Notes: generated by a model not told the origin, from the sequence alone. A DNA stretch of 64,000 bases from Bradyrhizobium sp. ARR65 (GCF_000472385.1 NZ_AWZU01000016.1:184-64183), one strand, 5' to 3'; positions 1-8,300 are shown, numbered from the stretch's first letter. Translations and numbers: made by a program.

Positions 1-684
1 CTGGTGTTCGACACCTCGAACCTGTTCAGCGTCGATAAATTCTCCGGCTACGACCGCGTCGAGGGCGGCGGCCGCGCCAATGTCGGCGTGCAGGCGACGA
101 CGCAGTTCGACCGCGGCGGCACCGTCAAGGTGATGTTCGGCCAGTCCTACCAGCTGTTCGGGCTCAACTCCTTCGCGGTTCAGGACGCGACCAATACCGG
201 CCTCGATTCCGGCCTGGAGCGGACGGCCTCCGACTATGTCGCCAGCGTCGATTATTCGCCCAACCGCACCTACACCTTCAGCGTCCGCTCCCGCTTCGAC
301 GAGCAGACCTGGAACGTGCAGCGCTTCGAAGCCGAAGCGCGCGCCAACTTCGATCGCTGGTCGGTGAGCCTGCTGTACGGCAATTACGCCGCACAGCCGG
401 ACCTCGGCTACCTGACCCGCCGCGAAGGCATCCTGGGCTCGGGCTCGATCAAGGTCGCGGCGAACTGGGTGGTGACGGGCGGTGCGCGCTGGGACCTCGA
501 GGCCAACAAGATCAACCAGTACACCATCGGCGCGGGCTATGTGGACGACTGCTTCGTGCTGGCAGCCAACTACATCAGGTCCTACAACTATGCGACCGCC
601 TCGTCGCCGCCGGTCCTCAACGAGGCTTACATGCTGCAGATCGGACTGCGGACGATCGGAAACGTTTCCATTCCTTTGCCTTAG
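1..684 (+). CDS. lptD: LPS-assembly protein LptD, C-terminal part (5' end outside window)
   Basis: The reading frame is open from base 1 and ends at a TAG, giving about 227 residues of the C-terminal beta-barrel of LptD. LptD is the outer-membrane protein that inserts lipopolysaccharide into the outer leaflet together with LptE. The peptide shows alternating amphipathic strands, an FDTSNLFSVDKFSGYDR stretch and the GGGRANVGV motif seen in alphaproteobacterial LptD. The family is usually 750-850 residues, so roughly the first two thirds lie upstream. In related genomes surA, pdxA and ksgA normally follow; here unrelated genes do. Family identity is fairly sure; which LptD copy this is cannot be told. 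Confidence 0.8.
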   Translation: MVFDTSNLFSVDKFSGYDRVEGGGRANVGVQATTQFDRGGTVKVMFGQSYQLFGLNSFAVQDATNTGLDSGLERTASDYVASVDYSPNRTYTFSVRSRFDEQTWNVQRFEAEARANFDRWSVSLLYGNYAAQPDLGYLTRREGILGSGSIKVAANWVVTGGARWDLEANKINQYTIGAGYVDDCFVLAANYIRSYNYATASSPPVLNEAYMLQIGLRTIGNVSIPLP

Positions 685-881
685 GGTGGACGCGCGCGAA
701 CATGTTTGCGGCGCCGCCTGCTCGCCCATTTCCATCAGGTCATTAAGCGGCCTACGTGATAGCGACGATACCGGCCGATGATTGCGATGTGAACCACCTC
801 ACACGACCATGCCGGGATTTCAGCTACCCTCGAGCCCGTTGAGCGAGTGCCGTGCTCTATCTGCAGAATCTGGAGAGTGGC

Positions 882-1007
882 ATGTGCAAGATCAGGACCT
901 TTGCAATCCTAGCAGTGATGCTCGCCGGGGCCTTGGCCGTCACACCGGCATCGGCCTGTCCGATCGGTTATGCCAAGTGCGGGATGGCCTGCTGCCCCGG
1001 ACGCTGA
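882..1007 (+). CDS. small secreted Cys-containing peptide (41 aa)
   Basis: This short ATG reading frame has a GGAG-type ribosome site about 6 bases upstream (872-875). It encodes 41 residues: a basic start (MCKIR), a hydrophobic core rich in Ala and Leu, and a canonical signal-peptidase site (TPASA before Cys26). The predicted mature peptide is only about 16 residues, CPIGYAKCGMACCPGR, with four cysteines. That pattern suggests a disulfide-bonded or metal-binding exported peptide. No function is known to me. The signal-peptide architecture, ribosome site and codon use support a real gene, but it is short enough for gene finders to miss. It lies between lptD and a second secreted protein gene. 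Confidence 0.6.
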   Translation: MCKIRTFAILAVMLAGALAVTPASACPIGYAKCGMACCPGR

Positions 1008-1070
1008 CCGACGCTGACCATTGAGAAGCGCGCGAGAGCCTAGGCAAGCGCGCGGACCCAGGAGGCGATC

Positions 1071-1985
1071 ATGCAAACAATCACAGTGCTCGCACTTGCT
1101 GCGACGTTAACCACGGCGGCCGCCGCTCCGGCCGCGTACTATCTGACAGCGCCCAGCGAAGATCCGCTTGCCGACACCTTGCGCGACTATGGCTTCGTCC
1201 CGATCCGTCCGCCGTCCAACCTGATGCATGTCGGATCGCTGTACTACGTCGATCCGGAGGTGAAGCACTTCAACGCGATCTGCGATGCCGATCCGGCCGA
1301 CCTGGAGGGGCAGGTCGTCTCCTCGCGAAGCTGGGAGATGCAGCAGAGCCTGGAGACACGGGGGCGCTTCGCCACCGGCGTGAAGGTCGACCTCGGCTGG
1401 CTGCTGAACGGCGGCACCGACAAGGACTATGTCGTGAACGTACGCTCGTCGCTGACGGACGTCGTCCTGGAGGAGATTCCGCTAGGCCCGAACTGGTCCA
1501 TCTTCGCCAAGATGATGGAGAAGCCGCAATGCAGCCAGGTCGCGATGCAATATATCCATGTCGGCGGCTATGTCTGCCAGGGGCAGAAGATCCTCAAGGC
1601 CACAGCCGAGTTCAAATTGGACCGCGACGCTCAGAGCAGGCTGGAGGCGAGCGCGACCGCCAAGGCCGAAAAAGTCAAGGACATCGTCAAGCTCGCGGTG
1701 GAATCGCAGAGCGACCAGAGTGTGATCGACAAGGAAGGTCGGCTGCTTGCAGGCGCCGCATTGGAATATGGCGTCTCGATGAACCCGATCTGCCTCGCGC
1801 CGCCGGACGGCCGCTTCCAGCGCATCCTGCCGCGGACGAAACTGGGCCGCATGGAGAACTTCGTTCTGTTCAATATCATCGAGCCGATCCTGCCAGGGCA
1901 CGATCGTGTAGACGTGGCGCAGGGCTCACGGGATACGCAGCGAACTCAGCAAGGCACCGGGCGGCAGACCGCGCTGAACCGATAG
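1071..1985 (+). CDS. hypothetical exported protein, 304 aa
   Basis: ATG start with a strong AGGAGG ribosome site just upstream. The N-terminus (MQTITVLALAATLTTAAAAP) looks like a signal peptide or a single membrane anchor. The remainder is soluble and mixed alpha/beta, with cysteines near residues 71, 154 and 169 and a charged helical stretch around residues 185-215 (EASATAKAEKVKDIVKLAV). I recognise no catalytic motif or family. The last 25 residues are polar and low in complexity and may be a tail. It follows the 41-residue secreted peptide by 63 bases on the same strand, so the two may be co-transcribed. It converges on the SDR gene, 37 bases away. Confidence 0.65.
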   Translation: MQTITVLALAATLTTAAAAPAAYYLTAPSEDPLADTLRDYGFVPIRPPSNLMHVGSLYYVDPEVKHFNAICDADPADLEGQVVSSRSWEMQQSLETRGRFATGVKVDLGWLLNGGTDKDYVVNVRSSLTDVVLEEIPLGPNWSIFAKMMEKPQCSQVAMQYIHVGGYVCQGQKILKATAEFKLDRDAQSRLEASATAKAEKVKDIVKLAVESQSDQSVIDKEGRLLAGAALEYGVSMNPICLAPPDGRFQRILPRTKLGRMENFVLFNIIEPILPGHDRVDVAQGSRDTQRTQQGTGRQTALNR

Positions 1986-2022
1986 CGCAACCGGCCGCCT
2001 CTGCACTTGATGCGCGGGTGCA

Positions 2023-2829
2023 CTAATCTCGGTCGAGTGATTTGCTCGCCGTCGGCCTGATGCTCGTGTCTGCACCGCCAGCCCACGCGGCGGCCGAACT
2101 TGCTGCTTGGGCCGCCTGATCGGCCGCCAGGCTCGTATTCCATCTCGCAGCGATGATGCGGCGGCCTGAGACGTTGTTCGACGCATTCGATGCCAACCAG
2201 ACAACGGGCGCCGCCATGATTTCAGGAGGCAGAAGCGCTTTGGGATCTCCAACATCCGCTGCCATGCGGGTCGCCGTCGGGCCGCCCGGCAGCAACACAT
2301 TTGCCGTCACGCCCGTAGAGCTCAACGACGTCGCGAGCGCTGCAACGAAGGCCTCATCCGATGCTTTGGTCATTCCGTACATGACGTGGCTGGGCCGCAG
2401 CATCGTATCGAGACTGGTGCTGATGAAGACAATTCTTCCCCATCCGCGTTCAATCATGCCGGGTACGACCAGGCGCGTCAGATTGATCGGGGCAAAAGTG
2501 TTGATCTCGAACAGCCGGCGCATCTGAACCGACGTGACGTCGAGCGGATGCCCTGCCGGCGGGTTGGGAATGCCTGCGTTGTTGATCAGGATATCCACGC
2601 GCCCGAATGTCGCGACGGCCGCATTGAAGAGCACGGAGAGCTGTCGTTCATCTGACAGATCGGCGGTTGCGACTGCCGCACGATTGCCCGCCCCGCTCGC
2701 TCTTCGCGTTTCCTCAAGTGAAGCCGCGTCCGTTGACGTCAGAAATACGCTGTGACCGGCCTCGAGCAGGGCCAATGTCATCACCCGGCCAAGACCTCTG
2801 CCTGCGCCTGTTATCAAAGCCACACGCAT
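2023..2829 (-). CDS. SDR-family NAD(P)-dependent oxidoreductase
   Basis: A classical short-chain dehydrogenase/reductase: cofactor motif TGAGRGLG at residues 7-14, NNAG at 83-86, a Ser cluster (ISTS) at about 136-139 and the active-site YGMTK with Tyr151 and Lys155. The Rossmann fold binds NAD(P) and oxidises or reduces an alcohol/ketone; the substrate cannot be read from sequence. At 268 residues it is slightly long, and the last 35 residues form an Ala-rich polar tail that is not part of the conserved fold. It is transcribed divergently from the hydrolase gene, with about 280 bases between them. Confidence 0.85.
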   Translation of the reverse strand: MRVALITGAGRGLGRVMTLALLEAGHSVFLTSTDAASLEETRRASGAGNRAAVATADLSDERQLSVLFNAAVATFGRVDILINNAGIPNPPAGHPLDVTSVQMRRLFEINTFAPINLTRLVVPGMIERGWGRIVFISTSLDTMLRPSHVMYGMTKASDEAFVAALATSLSSTGVTANVLLPGGPTATRMAADVGDPKALLPPEIMAAPVVWLASNASNNVSGRRIIAARWNTSLAADQAAQAASSAAAWAGGADTSIRPTASKSLDRD

Positions 2830-3108
2830 GATCGTTGCTGTCCTGCGGAGGGTGGACGACTTGCGATCGCCCGCACATTGATCGCGACAAGCAAACGACG
2901 GTTGCGACCAAAACCAAGCATCTTGGCATCGGTTCCTGTTCCGATCTCTTCACAAGTGGAACGCCGCTGTCGATGCGTGGCACCGCCCGCCCATTTCTCG
3001 CCGCCATTATCATTCACGGAACTTGCGAGGGGCTGGTCCCATGGCTGGCGGTTCCCCCAAAGGGTTTTCTGTGTGATCGTCCCACCTTTACTGCAAGATG
3101 AGATCGTT

Positions 3109-4095
3109 GTGTCCCGCCGCAGGCTTCTGGGCGGGCTTTCGTCGCTCGCCAGCGTGCTCGCGCTCGGCGGATGCGCCGGCTTGAGCGCAACGGGTGCGCA
3201 GTTCGATGCTTCATCGCTCTCGGTCCAGCCCACATTGCTCGTCGCAACCACGCGCAATCGGGTGAACGGCGGGCGTGCGAAGCCCTGGTTCGGGCCGGAG
3301 CGCGCGTCGACTATGACGGTCGCGCGAGCGAAACTGGTGCCGCCGGACGGCGGCCGTCTCTCGCTCGCCGCGGTCGGACTTGCGGATTGGCGTATTGACG
3401 ACGTCGAACCCGAGCCGGGAGAGGTTAGCGATCTTCTTGCGCAAGCCGGCGGTGGAGGAGACGTCCTGATTTACGTGCACGGCTTCAAACAAACCTTCGA
3501 GACAGCCGCGCTCGATGCCGCACGCCTCTCAGACGGAATCAAGTTCCGCGGCCGGACGATGGTCTTCTCCTGGCCGTCCAAGGCGGGGCTGTTCGATTAC
3601 GGCTACGACCGCGACAGCGCGATGTGGTCCCGCGACGCCTTCGAACGCGTGCTCTCTTCGATCGTGTCGACCGCCGGCACCGGCCGCCTCCACATCGTCG
3701 CGCACAGCATGGGAACCATGCTGGCGCTCGAAAGCCTGCGTCAGCTCTACGCGCGCTATGGCGACACTGTGACCGGCAGGATCGGCGCCGTGGTTTTCGC
3801 CGCGCCCGATATCGACATGGACGTGTTCTCGTCGGCGGTCAGCAGCATCGGTCCGCTCGCCGGCAAGATCACCGTCATCAGCGCAACGAACGATCGCGCG
3901 TTGGCGCTGTCGGGGCGGATCGCGGGTGGAATGACCCGCGTCGGCGCCGCCGAGAAGGCTGCCATCGAGCGGCTCGGCGTGCGCGTGATCGATGCGTCCG
4001 ATGCGGGCTGGGGCATCATCAACCACGATTTGTTTCTGTCGAACGAGGAAGTCCAGCGGGTCATTCGCCGCGCGATCGATACGACGGCCGCGTAA
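3109..4095 (+). CDS. alpha/beta hydrolase of the DUF900 type, probable lipoprotein
   Basis: The encoded protein has HGF at His124, the nucleophile elbow AHSMG with Ser200, and a late His306 in NHDLF, which together suggest a serine hydrolase triad. I chose the GTG at 3109 because it gives MSRRRLLGGL followed by a hydrophobic core and a lipobox LALGGC (Cys22), so the protein would be a lipid-anchored periplasmic or outer-membrane enzyme. A GTG at 3073 in the same frame would add 12 residues; the frame stays open further upstream but that part does not look coding. The family is DUF900 hydrolases of unknown substrate. The 279-base divergent region upstream probably holds both promoters; I see no clear motif in it. 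Confidence 0.8.
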   Translation: MSRRRLLGGLSSLASVLALGGCAGLSATGAQFDASSLSVQPTLLVATTRNRVNGGRAKPWFGPERASTMTVARAKLVPPDGGRLSLAAVGLADWRIDDVEPEPGEVSDLLAQAGGGGDVLIYVHGFKQTFETAALDAARLSDGIKFRGRTMVFSWPSKAGLFDYGYDRDSAMWSRDAFERVLSSIVSTAGTGRLHIVAHSMGTMLALESLRQLYARYGDTVTGRIGAVVFAAPDIDMDVFSSAVSSIGPLAGKITVISATNDRALALSGRIAGGMTRVGAAEKAAIERLGVRVIDASDAGWGIINHDLFLSNEEVQRVIRRAIDTTAA

Positions 4096-4163
4096 TCCCG
4101 GTCTCGTGCATGCCAGAACCTCTCTTGAGCTTCTCCTGACCTGCAATCCCCGGAGTTGGTTTG

Positions 4164-4844
4164 GTGAGCGAGCGGATGGACCCCTTCTCGAATCCTGAGG
4201 CCGTGGCCCGGTACGCCGAAGGGCCGCCACGAAACGTGCCCGGCTACTACGCCATGCAACGCATGACCACGCTTCTGCTTGCAGAGCGTGTTCCGGAGGA
4301 TGGCCGAGTGTTGGTCGTCGGGGCCGGCGGCGGACTGGAGTTGAAGGCGTTTGCCGAGGCCCATCCGGGTTGGATGTTCGACGGCGTTGATCCCAGTGCC
4401 GAGATGCTGAAGCTGGCCCAACGGACCCTGGGACCGCTCGCCTCGCGCGCGACCCTGCATCAGGGCTACATCGACGATGCGCCGATCGGGCCGTTCCATG
4501 CCGCGAGCTGTCTTCTGACATTGCACTTCCTGACTCTCGAGGAACGACGACGTACGGTGGCCGAGGTTTACCGCCGTCTGAAGCCTGGCGCGCCCTTCGT
4601 GGTCGCACACCTCAGCCTTCCGCAAGGTGAAGAGCGCGCGCTTTGGCTGTCGCGATACACGGCGTTCGTGGTCGCCTCCGGCGGCGATCCCGACAAGGCG
4701 GCGAATGCCCGCGCCGCGATTGACACGCAGCTAACCATCCTCACGCCAGAGCAGGACGAGGCAATGTTGCGTGAAGCGGGCTTCTCGAATGTCGGCCTGT
4801 TCTATGCCGGCTTCACCTTCCGCGGCTGGGTTGGCTACGCCTGA
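4164..4844 (+). CDS. class I SAM-dependent methyltransferase
   Basis: About 226 residues with the SAM-binding motif VLVVGAGGGLE near residue 50, an acidic GVDPSAEML at the end of beta-2 and a post-II region (ASCLLTLHFL), typical of small Rossmann-fold methyltransferases. The substrate is unknown. The start is GTG at 4164, eight bases after GGAG; a TTG three bases earlier is also possible. The gene follows the hydrolase by about 70 bases and may share its transcript. The next gene, queD, converges on it with 127 bases between, in which I see nothing. Confidence 0.82.
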   Translation: MSERMDPFSNPEAVARYAEGPPRNVPGYYAMQRMTTLLLAERVPEDGRVLVVGAGGGLELKAFAEAHPGWMFDGVDPSAEMLKLAQRTLGPLASRATLHQGYIDDAPIGPFHAASCLLTLHFLTLEERRRTVAEVYRRLKPGAPFVVAHLSLPQGEERALWLSRYTAFVVASGGDPDKAANARAAIDTQLTILTPEQDEAMLREAGFSNVGLFYAGFTFRGWVGYA

Positions 4845-4971
4845 TGCGATCTGACGCGATCGTCGATGACCTGCGCTATCGAGCGGGCGCACCCGCAAGG
4901 ACTGGCTCTGGTTAAATCGGAAAGAGGAAGATTTGGTCCAAAGGACCGCAACCGGTCGCGGCGCGTGGTCG

Positions 4972-5328
4972 TTATCGCCCCTCATATTCGGCCCAGCAGT
5001 CCGCCGTCTCATAGACCCGAACAGCGGAGAGCGGCCGAAGACTCGGCTTCAAGCGCTCCCATATCCAAATCGCGATGTTCTCGGCGGTCGGGTTCTCAAG
5101 CCCCTCGACGTCATTCAGGCATCTGTGATCCAACGCGCCCACGATGTCGGCGAAGCATCGTTCGACGTCGAAGAAGTCCACGACGAAACCGGTGCGCGGA
5201 TCCACCGGTCCGTTCAACTGAACCTCGACCCGGTAGGAATGACCATGCAGTCGGCTGCAGCGGTGCGTCTCGGGCACGTTTGGCAGCCGATGTGCGGCTT
5301 CGAATCTGAATGCCTGCGATATCTTCAT
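4972..5328 (-). CDS. queD: 6-carboxy-5,6,7,8-tetrahydropterin synthase
   Basis: 118 residues beginning MKISQAFRFEAAHRL. It carries the zinc histidines (AAH near residue 13 and LHGH near 30), the catalytic Cys in CSRLHGH, and PTAENIA near the C-terminus, all diagnostic of the PTPS/QueD family. QueD converts 7,8-dihydroneopterin triphosphate to 6-carboxytetrahydropterin, an early step to queuosine and other 7-deazapurines. The frame stays open upstream through the tRNA gene, but that extension is not protein. The other pre-Q0 genes (queC, queE, queF) are not in this window. It sits 79 bases downstream of tRNA-Arg on the same strand and could be transcribed with it. Confidence 0.93.
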   Translation of the reverse strand: MKISQAFRFEAAHRLPNVPETHRCSRLHGHSYRVEVQLNGPVDPRTGFVVDFFDVERCFADIVGALDHRCLNDVEGLENPTAENIAIWIWERLKPSLRPLSAVRVYETADCWAEYEGR

Positions 5329-5407
5329 CTGGTTCCTGACACGGCGCGCCCGATCCGCGGCCTGCGACCGGCAACCAGATGCTGCACTGTTGACCGGCAT
5401 CGAAGAA

Positions 5408-5484
5408 TGGCGCGCCCGGAACGATTCGAACGTCCGACCCTCAGATTCGTAGTCTGATGCTCTATCCAGCTGAGCTACGGGCGC
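5408..5484 (-). tRNA. tRNA-Arg (anticodon ACG)
   Basis: Read on the minus strand this folds as a complete cloverleaf. The acceptor pairs GCGCCCG with CGGGCGC, the D-stem is GCTC/GAGC, and the anticodon stem is TCAGA/TCTGA with loop CTACGAA (anticodon ACG). The T-loop is TTCGAAT, the discriminator base is G and CCA is encoded. ACG would be modified to ICG by TadA and read CGU/CGC/CGA. No integrated element is visible next to it. Confidence 0.96.
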
Positions 5485-5628
5485 GTTTTTCGCATCTGGT
5501 GGCGGGCGGTGAAGGCCCGCTTGCAATCCGAGATCAGGTCGGAAGGCCGCGAAAGCGGTCCTCTAGCTAGCGGCTTCGGTCCCAATTGGCAAGGTCCGTG
5601 AGGAGCTTTTGCGAGCCATTTTGCGCGG

Positions 5629-5711
5629 TCATTCCGGGGCGCTCGCGCCGGCGGGCAACCCCAAAACATCGAGATTCCGGGCTCGATGCTGACGCATCGC
5701 CCCGGAATGAC
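5629..5711. repeat. palindromic intergenic repeat, family A
   Basis: Begins TCATTCCGGGGCG and ends CGCCCCGGAATGAC, so the ends are inverted repeats; an inner GATTCCGGGCTCGATGC block recurs in other copies. It lies just past the stop codon of the histidine kinase. Related copies are at 42590, 46315, 47368 and 57950. Confidence 0.8.
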
Positions 5712-5730
5712 GGGATAAACGTGAAGGAGT

Positions 5731-7263
5731 CTACGCCCTCGCCCGCTCGTTGCGGATGGACAGGAGTTCCACCGGACGGTCGGGGATGACGATCCGGAAG
5801 GTGGCGCCGATGGTGCCCTCGACGAGCTGGATGTTGCCGCCATGGGCGCGGACGAGTTCGGCGGCGATCGCCAGCCCCAAGCCGCTGCCGCCGGGCCGGC
5901 CCGAGGTCTGGAAGGCCTCGAACAGATGGTCCCGCGCCTTTTGCGGCACGCCGGGGCCGGTGTCGGACACTTCCAGGATGGCGACGGCGCCCTCGCGCCG
6001 GCCGCTGACGCGGATCTGCATGGGGCGATCGCTGTTCGGGTTGCTCTCCAGCGCCTGCGCCGCGTTGCGCACTAGGTTGAGCAGCACGCGAAAGAGCTGG
6101 TCGGGATCGGCATCGACCGCGAGCCCGCGCTCGATCGCCGTGATCCAGGTGATCGAGGCGTCGCTGGCGAGCCCCGCGGTTTCGCGGACCTCGGCCACGA
6201 TCGGCTCGACCGACATCATGCGGCGGTCGGGCGCGGCCTCCTGCACCCGGCCATAGGACAGCGTCGACTGGCAGAACGCGATCGCCCGCTCCAGCGAGCG
6301 CATCAGTTTCGGCGCAAAGCGCTGCACCCGCGGATCCGGCACGCTGGCCATCTGGTCGGAGATGAGCTGGGCGGAGGCGAGCAAGTTGCGCAGGTCATGG
6401 TTGATCTTGGACACCGCCAGCCCGAGCGCGGCGAGCCGGCTCTTCTGATGCAGCATCGAGACCAGGTCGCGCTGCATGTCGGACAGTTCGCGCTCCGCTA
6501 CCCCGATCTCGTCGCCGCGCTGGCTCGGGACGATGATGCGTGCCGAGCTTTCGGGGTCTTCGTGAAAGCCGACCAGGCTTGCGGTCAATCGCCGCATCGG
6601 CCGCACGAACAGGAAATGCAGGGCAAGATAGACCAGCGCTGCGGTCAACACCGCGATGATCAGCGACACCACGACGAGATTGCGGGAGAAGCGGAACATC
6701 GCCTGCCGCAGCGGCTGCTCGTCCGTCACTACCTCGATGAATTGCGCATCTCCCGATGCCGGGCCGATAACGCGGATCACCTCATGGCCGCTTTCAAGCA
6801 TCATCTCAAAGGAGCCGGTGATCGCCGACCACACCGTCATCTCCCGCATGTCGATATCGTGGTCGATTGCGGCCGGAAGGTCCGCGCTGGCGAGCAATCG
6901 CCGCTGCTGGCCCATCTTGATCGCAACCGCGCGCGCCTGGATGCTCCTGAGAATCTGCCGGGCCAGCGAATCCGGCACCATGCCCAAGGGCGCCGCATCC
7001 AGCACCAGCGCCGCGGTGTTGGCCGCGGCGAGGCGGTCGTTCAGCCGATTCATCCAGAAGTTGGCGATCGCGGGCACATAGATCAGCACTTCCGCGATCA
7101 TCACCAGCGGAATGGTCAACAACAGCAGCTTGCCCGAGAGGCCGAGCCGGCGTGGCGGTCTTGGCCGGGGCACCTTCGTGGTCGGCTGGTCGGCGGTCGC
7201 TGACACGCTATATTCGCCTCTGCTGCCCTGCACAACAATGCGACCCGCCCCAATATCGGTCAA
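5731..7263 (-). CDS. membrane sensor histidine kinase, orphan
   Basis: A 510-residue two-component sensor. The cytoplasmic N-terminus (about 45 residues) is followed by TM1 near 46-68, a periplasmic domain of about 130 residues, TM2 near 195-218, a HAMP linker, the dimerisation helix with His289 in KINHDLRN, an N-box (LFRVLLNLVRNAAQAL) and a G-box (DTGPGVP, GGSGLGLAI). It should autophosphorylate on His289 in response to an envelope signal. No response regulator is adjacent, so the partner is unknown. The start is taken as ATG at 7263; a start a little further in is possible. Its 3' side abuts a family A repeat. Confidence 0.85.
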   Translation of the reverse strand: MTDIGAGRIVVQGSRGEYSVSATADQPTTKVPRPRPPRRLGLSGKLLLLTIPLVMIAEVLIYVPAIANFWMNRLNDRLAAANTAALVLDAAPLGMVPDSLARQILRSIQARAVAIKMGQQRRLLASADLPAAIDHDIDMREMTVWSAITGSFEMMLESGHEVIRVIGPASGDAQFIEVVTDEQPLRQAMFRFSRNLVVVSLIIAVLTAALVYLALHFLFVRPMRRLTASLVGFHEDPESSARIIVPSQRGDEIGVAERELSDMQRDLVSMLHQKSRLAALGLAVSKINHDLRNLLASAQLISDQMASVPDPRVQRFAPKLMRSLERAIAFCQSTLSYGRVQEAAPDRRMMSVEPIVAEVRETAGLASDASITWITAIERGLAVDADPDQLFRVLLNLVRNAAQALESNPNSDRPMQIRVSGRREGAVAILEVSDTGPGVPQKARDHLFEAFQTSGRPGGSGLGLAIAAELVRAHGGNIQLVEGTIGATFRIVIPDRPVELLSIRNERARA

Positions 7264-7536
7264 ATTACGGATCGCTCATGTGCCCGAGCCCGACGACATT
7301 GCCTCGAATTGTCGTCGCGCTCTATCTTTTTGTTCGAATCTTTTTGTGCGAGCACGATGTTCTTCGGGAAGACCGGTTCCCGCCTTTGCTGATCGTGCCC
7401 GGTAAGTTCCGTGATGTATGTCCCGAGCCGGCTCTCTGCCAGCTCAACCCGAAAACACCGAAAAATCCATTATATTCGAGTTTAATGACTCAGTTCCAGC
7501 CGGTTGCACCCAGCCTGCCTGTGGCATCCGGCGCGA

Positions 7537-7565
7537 TTGACGAATGTGGGTCGCTCCCGTATAAG
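7537..7565 (+). promoter_or_regulatory. sigma-70-type promoter for rpmH-rnpA-yidC
   Basis: TTGACG at 7537-7542 and TATAAG at 7560-7565 with a 17-base spacer form a near-consensus housekeeping promoter. The start of transcription would be near 7572, leaving a leader of about 140 bases before rpmH. The remaining sequence from 7264 to 7536 holds nothing I can identify. Confidence 0.65.
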
Positions 7566-7605
7566 CCGCGCCAATCGTCCGCGATGCCCTTGGATATTAC
7601 CGGGG

Positions 7606-7642
7606 CCGGCCCCTCCGGGCCGGAAGCGGCCCATTTTGGGCC
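7606..7642 (+). promoter_or_regulatory. tandem hairpins in the rpmH leader
   Basis: CCGGCCC at 7606-7612 pairs with GGGCCGG at 7617-7623 around a 4-base loop. GGCCC at 7628-7632 then pairs with GGGCC at 7638-7642 around ATTTT. Both lie inside the predicted leader. They could be an attenuator or an autoregulatory structure, but there is no U-run that would make a standard terminator. Confidence 0.45.
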
Positions 7643-7713
7643 CTTAAGCATTGCCGGACTTCATCTCTCAACTCTTACAACAGGCAAATTGCCCGGTCAG
7701 CGGAGAACGACCC

Positions 7714-7848
7714 GTGAAGCGGACTTATCAACCCAGCAAACTGGTGCGCAAGCGCCGTCACGGCTTCCGCGCCCGTCTGGCCACCACCGGCGGCAAGAAG
7801 GTTTTGGCCGCGCGCCGCGCCCGCGGCCGCAAGCGCCTGAGCGCCTGA
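7714..7848 (+). CDS. rpmH: 50S ribosomal protein L34
   Basis: 44 residues, very basic, with the invariant MKRTYQPSK start and the HGFRARLAT and RRARGRKRLSA blocks. L34 binds 23S rRNA in the large subunit. I chose the GTG at 7714 because GGAGA lies about 7 bases upstream and the product matches family length exactly; upstream in-frame codons are non-coding leader. It heads the operon with rnpA 46 bases downstream, an order conserved across bacteria. dnaA is not adjacent here. Confidence 0.97.
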   Translation: MKRTYQPSKLVRKRRHGFRARLATTGGKKVLAARRARGRKRLSA

Positions 7849-7894
7849 GCTTTTAGGGCGTCAGCTTCAGGGCATTCCTGCCGGAGATCCATCC

Positions 7895-8272
7895 ATGGAG
7901 CGGCTGAGGCAGCGGGCGGACTTCCTCGCCGTTGCCAACAATGGCGCACGGGTCAACACAGCCGCGTTCACCGTGCAGGCCAGGCGCCGCGACGATCAGG
8001 GGCCACCCCGGATCGGCTTTACGGTCAGCAAGAAGAACGGCACCGCCACCGAACGCAACCGCATCCGACGCCGGCTCCGCGAACTGGTCCGGCGAATCGA
8101 TGACGTAGCGCCCGACGACATTGCGCCGAATAAGATGGCGCTGCGGCCGCACAATGATTATGTGCTCATCGGCCGACGGCCTGCGCTCTCGCGCGATTTC
8201 AAAACCATGCTCGACGATCTCCGCACTTCGCTGGATCGTCTCGACCGGCAAACCGCCAAAGCCCGTCCTTAA
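7895..8272 (+). CDS. rnpA: ribonuclease P protein component
   Basis: 125 residues containing the RNase P protein signature RNRIRRRLRE near residues 53-62, preceded by the PPRIGFTVSKK strand. It binds the catalytic M1 RNA and helps mature tRNA 5' ends. ATG start 46 bases after rpmH; yidC begins 28 bases after its stop. The middle (residues 66-85) has a short insertion rich in Asp and Pro compared with enterobacterial RnpA. The RNase P RNA gene is not in this window. Confidence 0.95.
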   Translation: MERLRQRADFLAVANNGARVNTAAFTVQARRRDDQGPPRIGFTVSKKNGTATERNRIRRRLRELVRRIDDVAPDDIAPNKMALRPHNDYVLIGRRPALSRDFKTMLDDLRTSLDRLDRQTAKARP

Positions 8273-8300
8273 GAACCGGATTGGATGAGATTTTTGACTG

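Noticed and set aside
5408..5484. tRNA-Arg as an integration site
   Set aside because: No integrase and no repeated tRNA 3' fragment were seen in the surrounding sequence.
5329..5526. N-terminal extension of queD through the tRNA gene
   Set aside because: It reads VAQLDRASDYESEGRTFES, the well-known false peptide from a tRNA gene; real homology begins at MKISQ.
7264..7713. Possible replication origin next to rpmH
   Set aside because: rpmH-rnpA often lie near oriC, but there is no dnaA, no cluster of DnaA boxes and no AT-rich unwinding stretch here.
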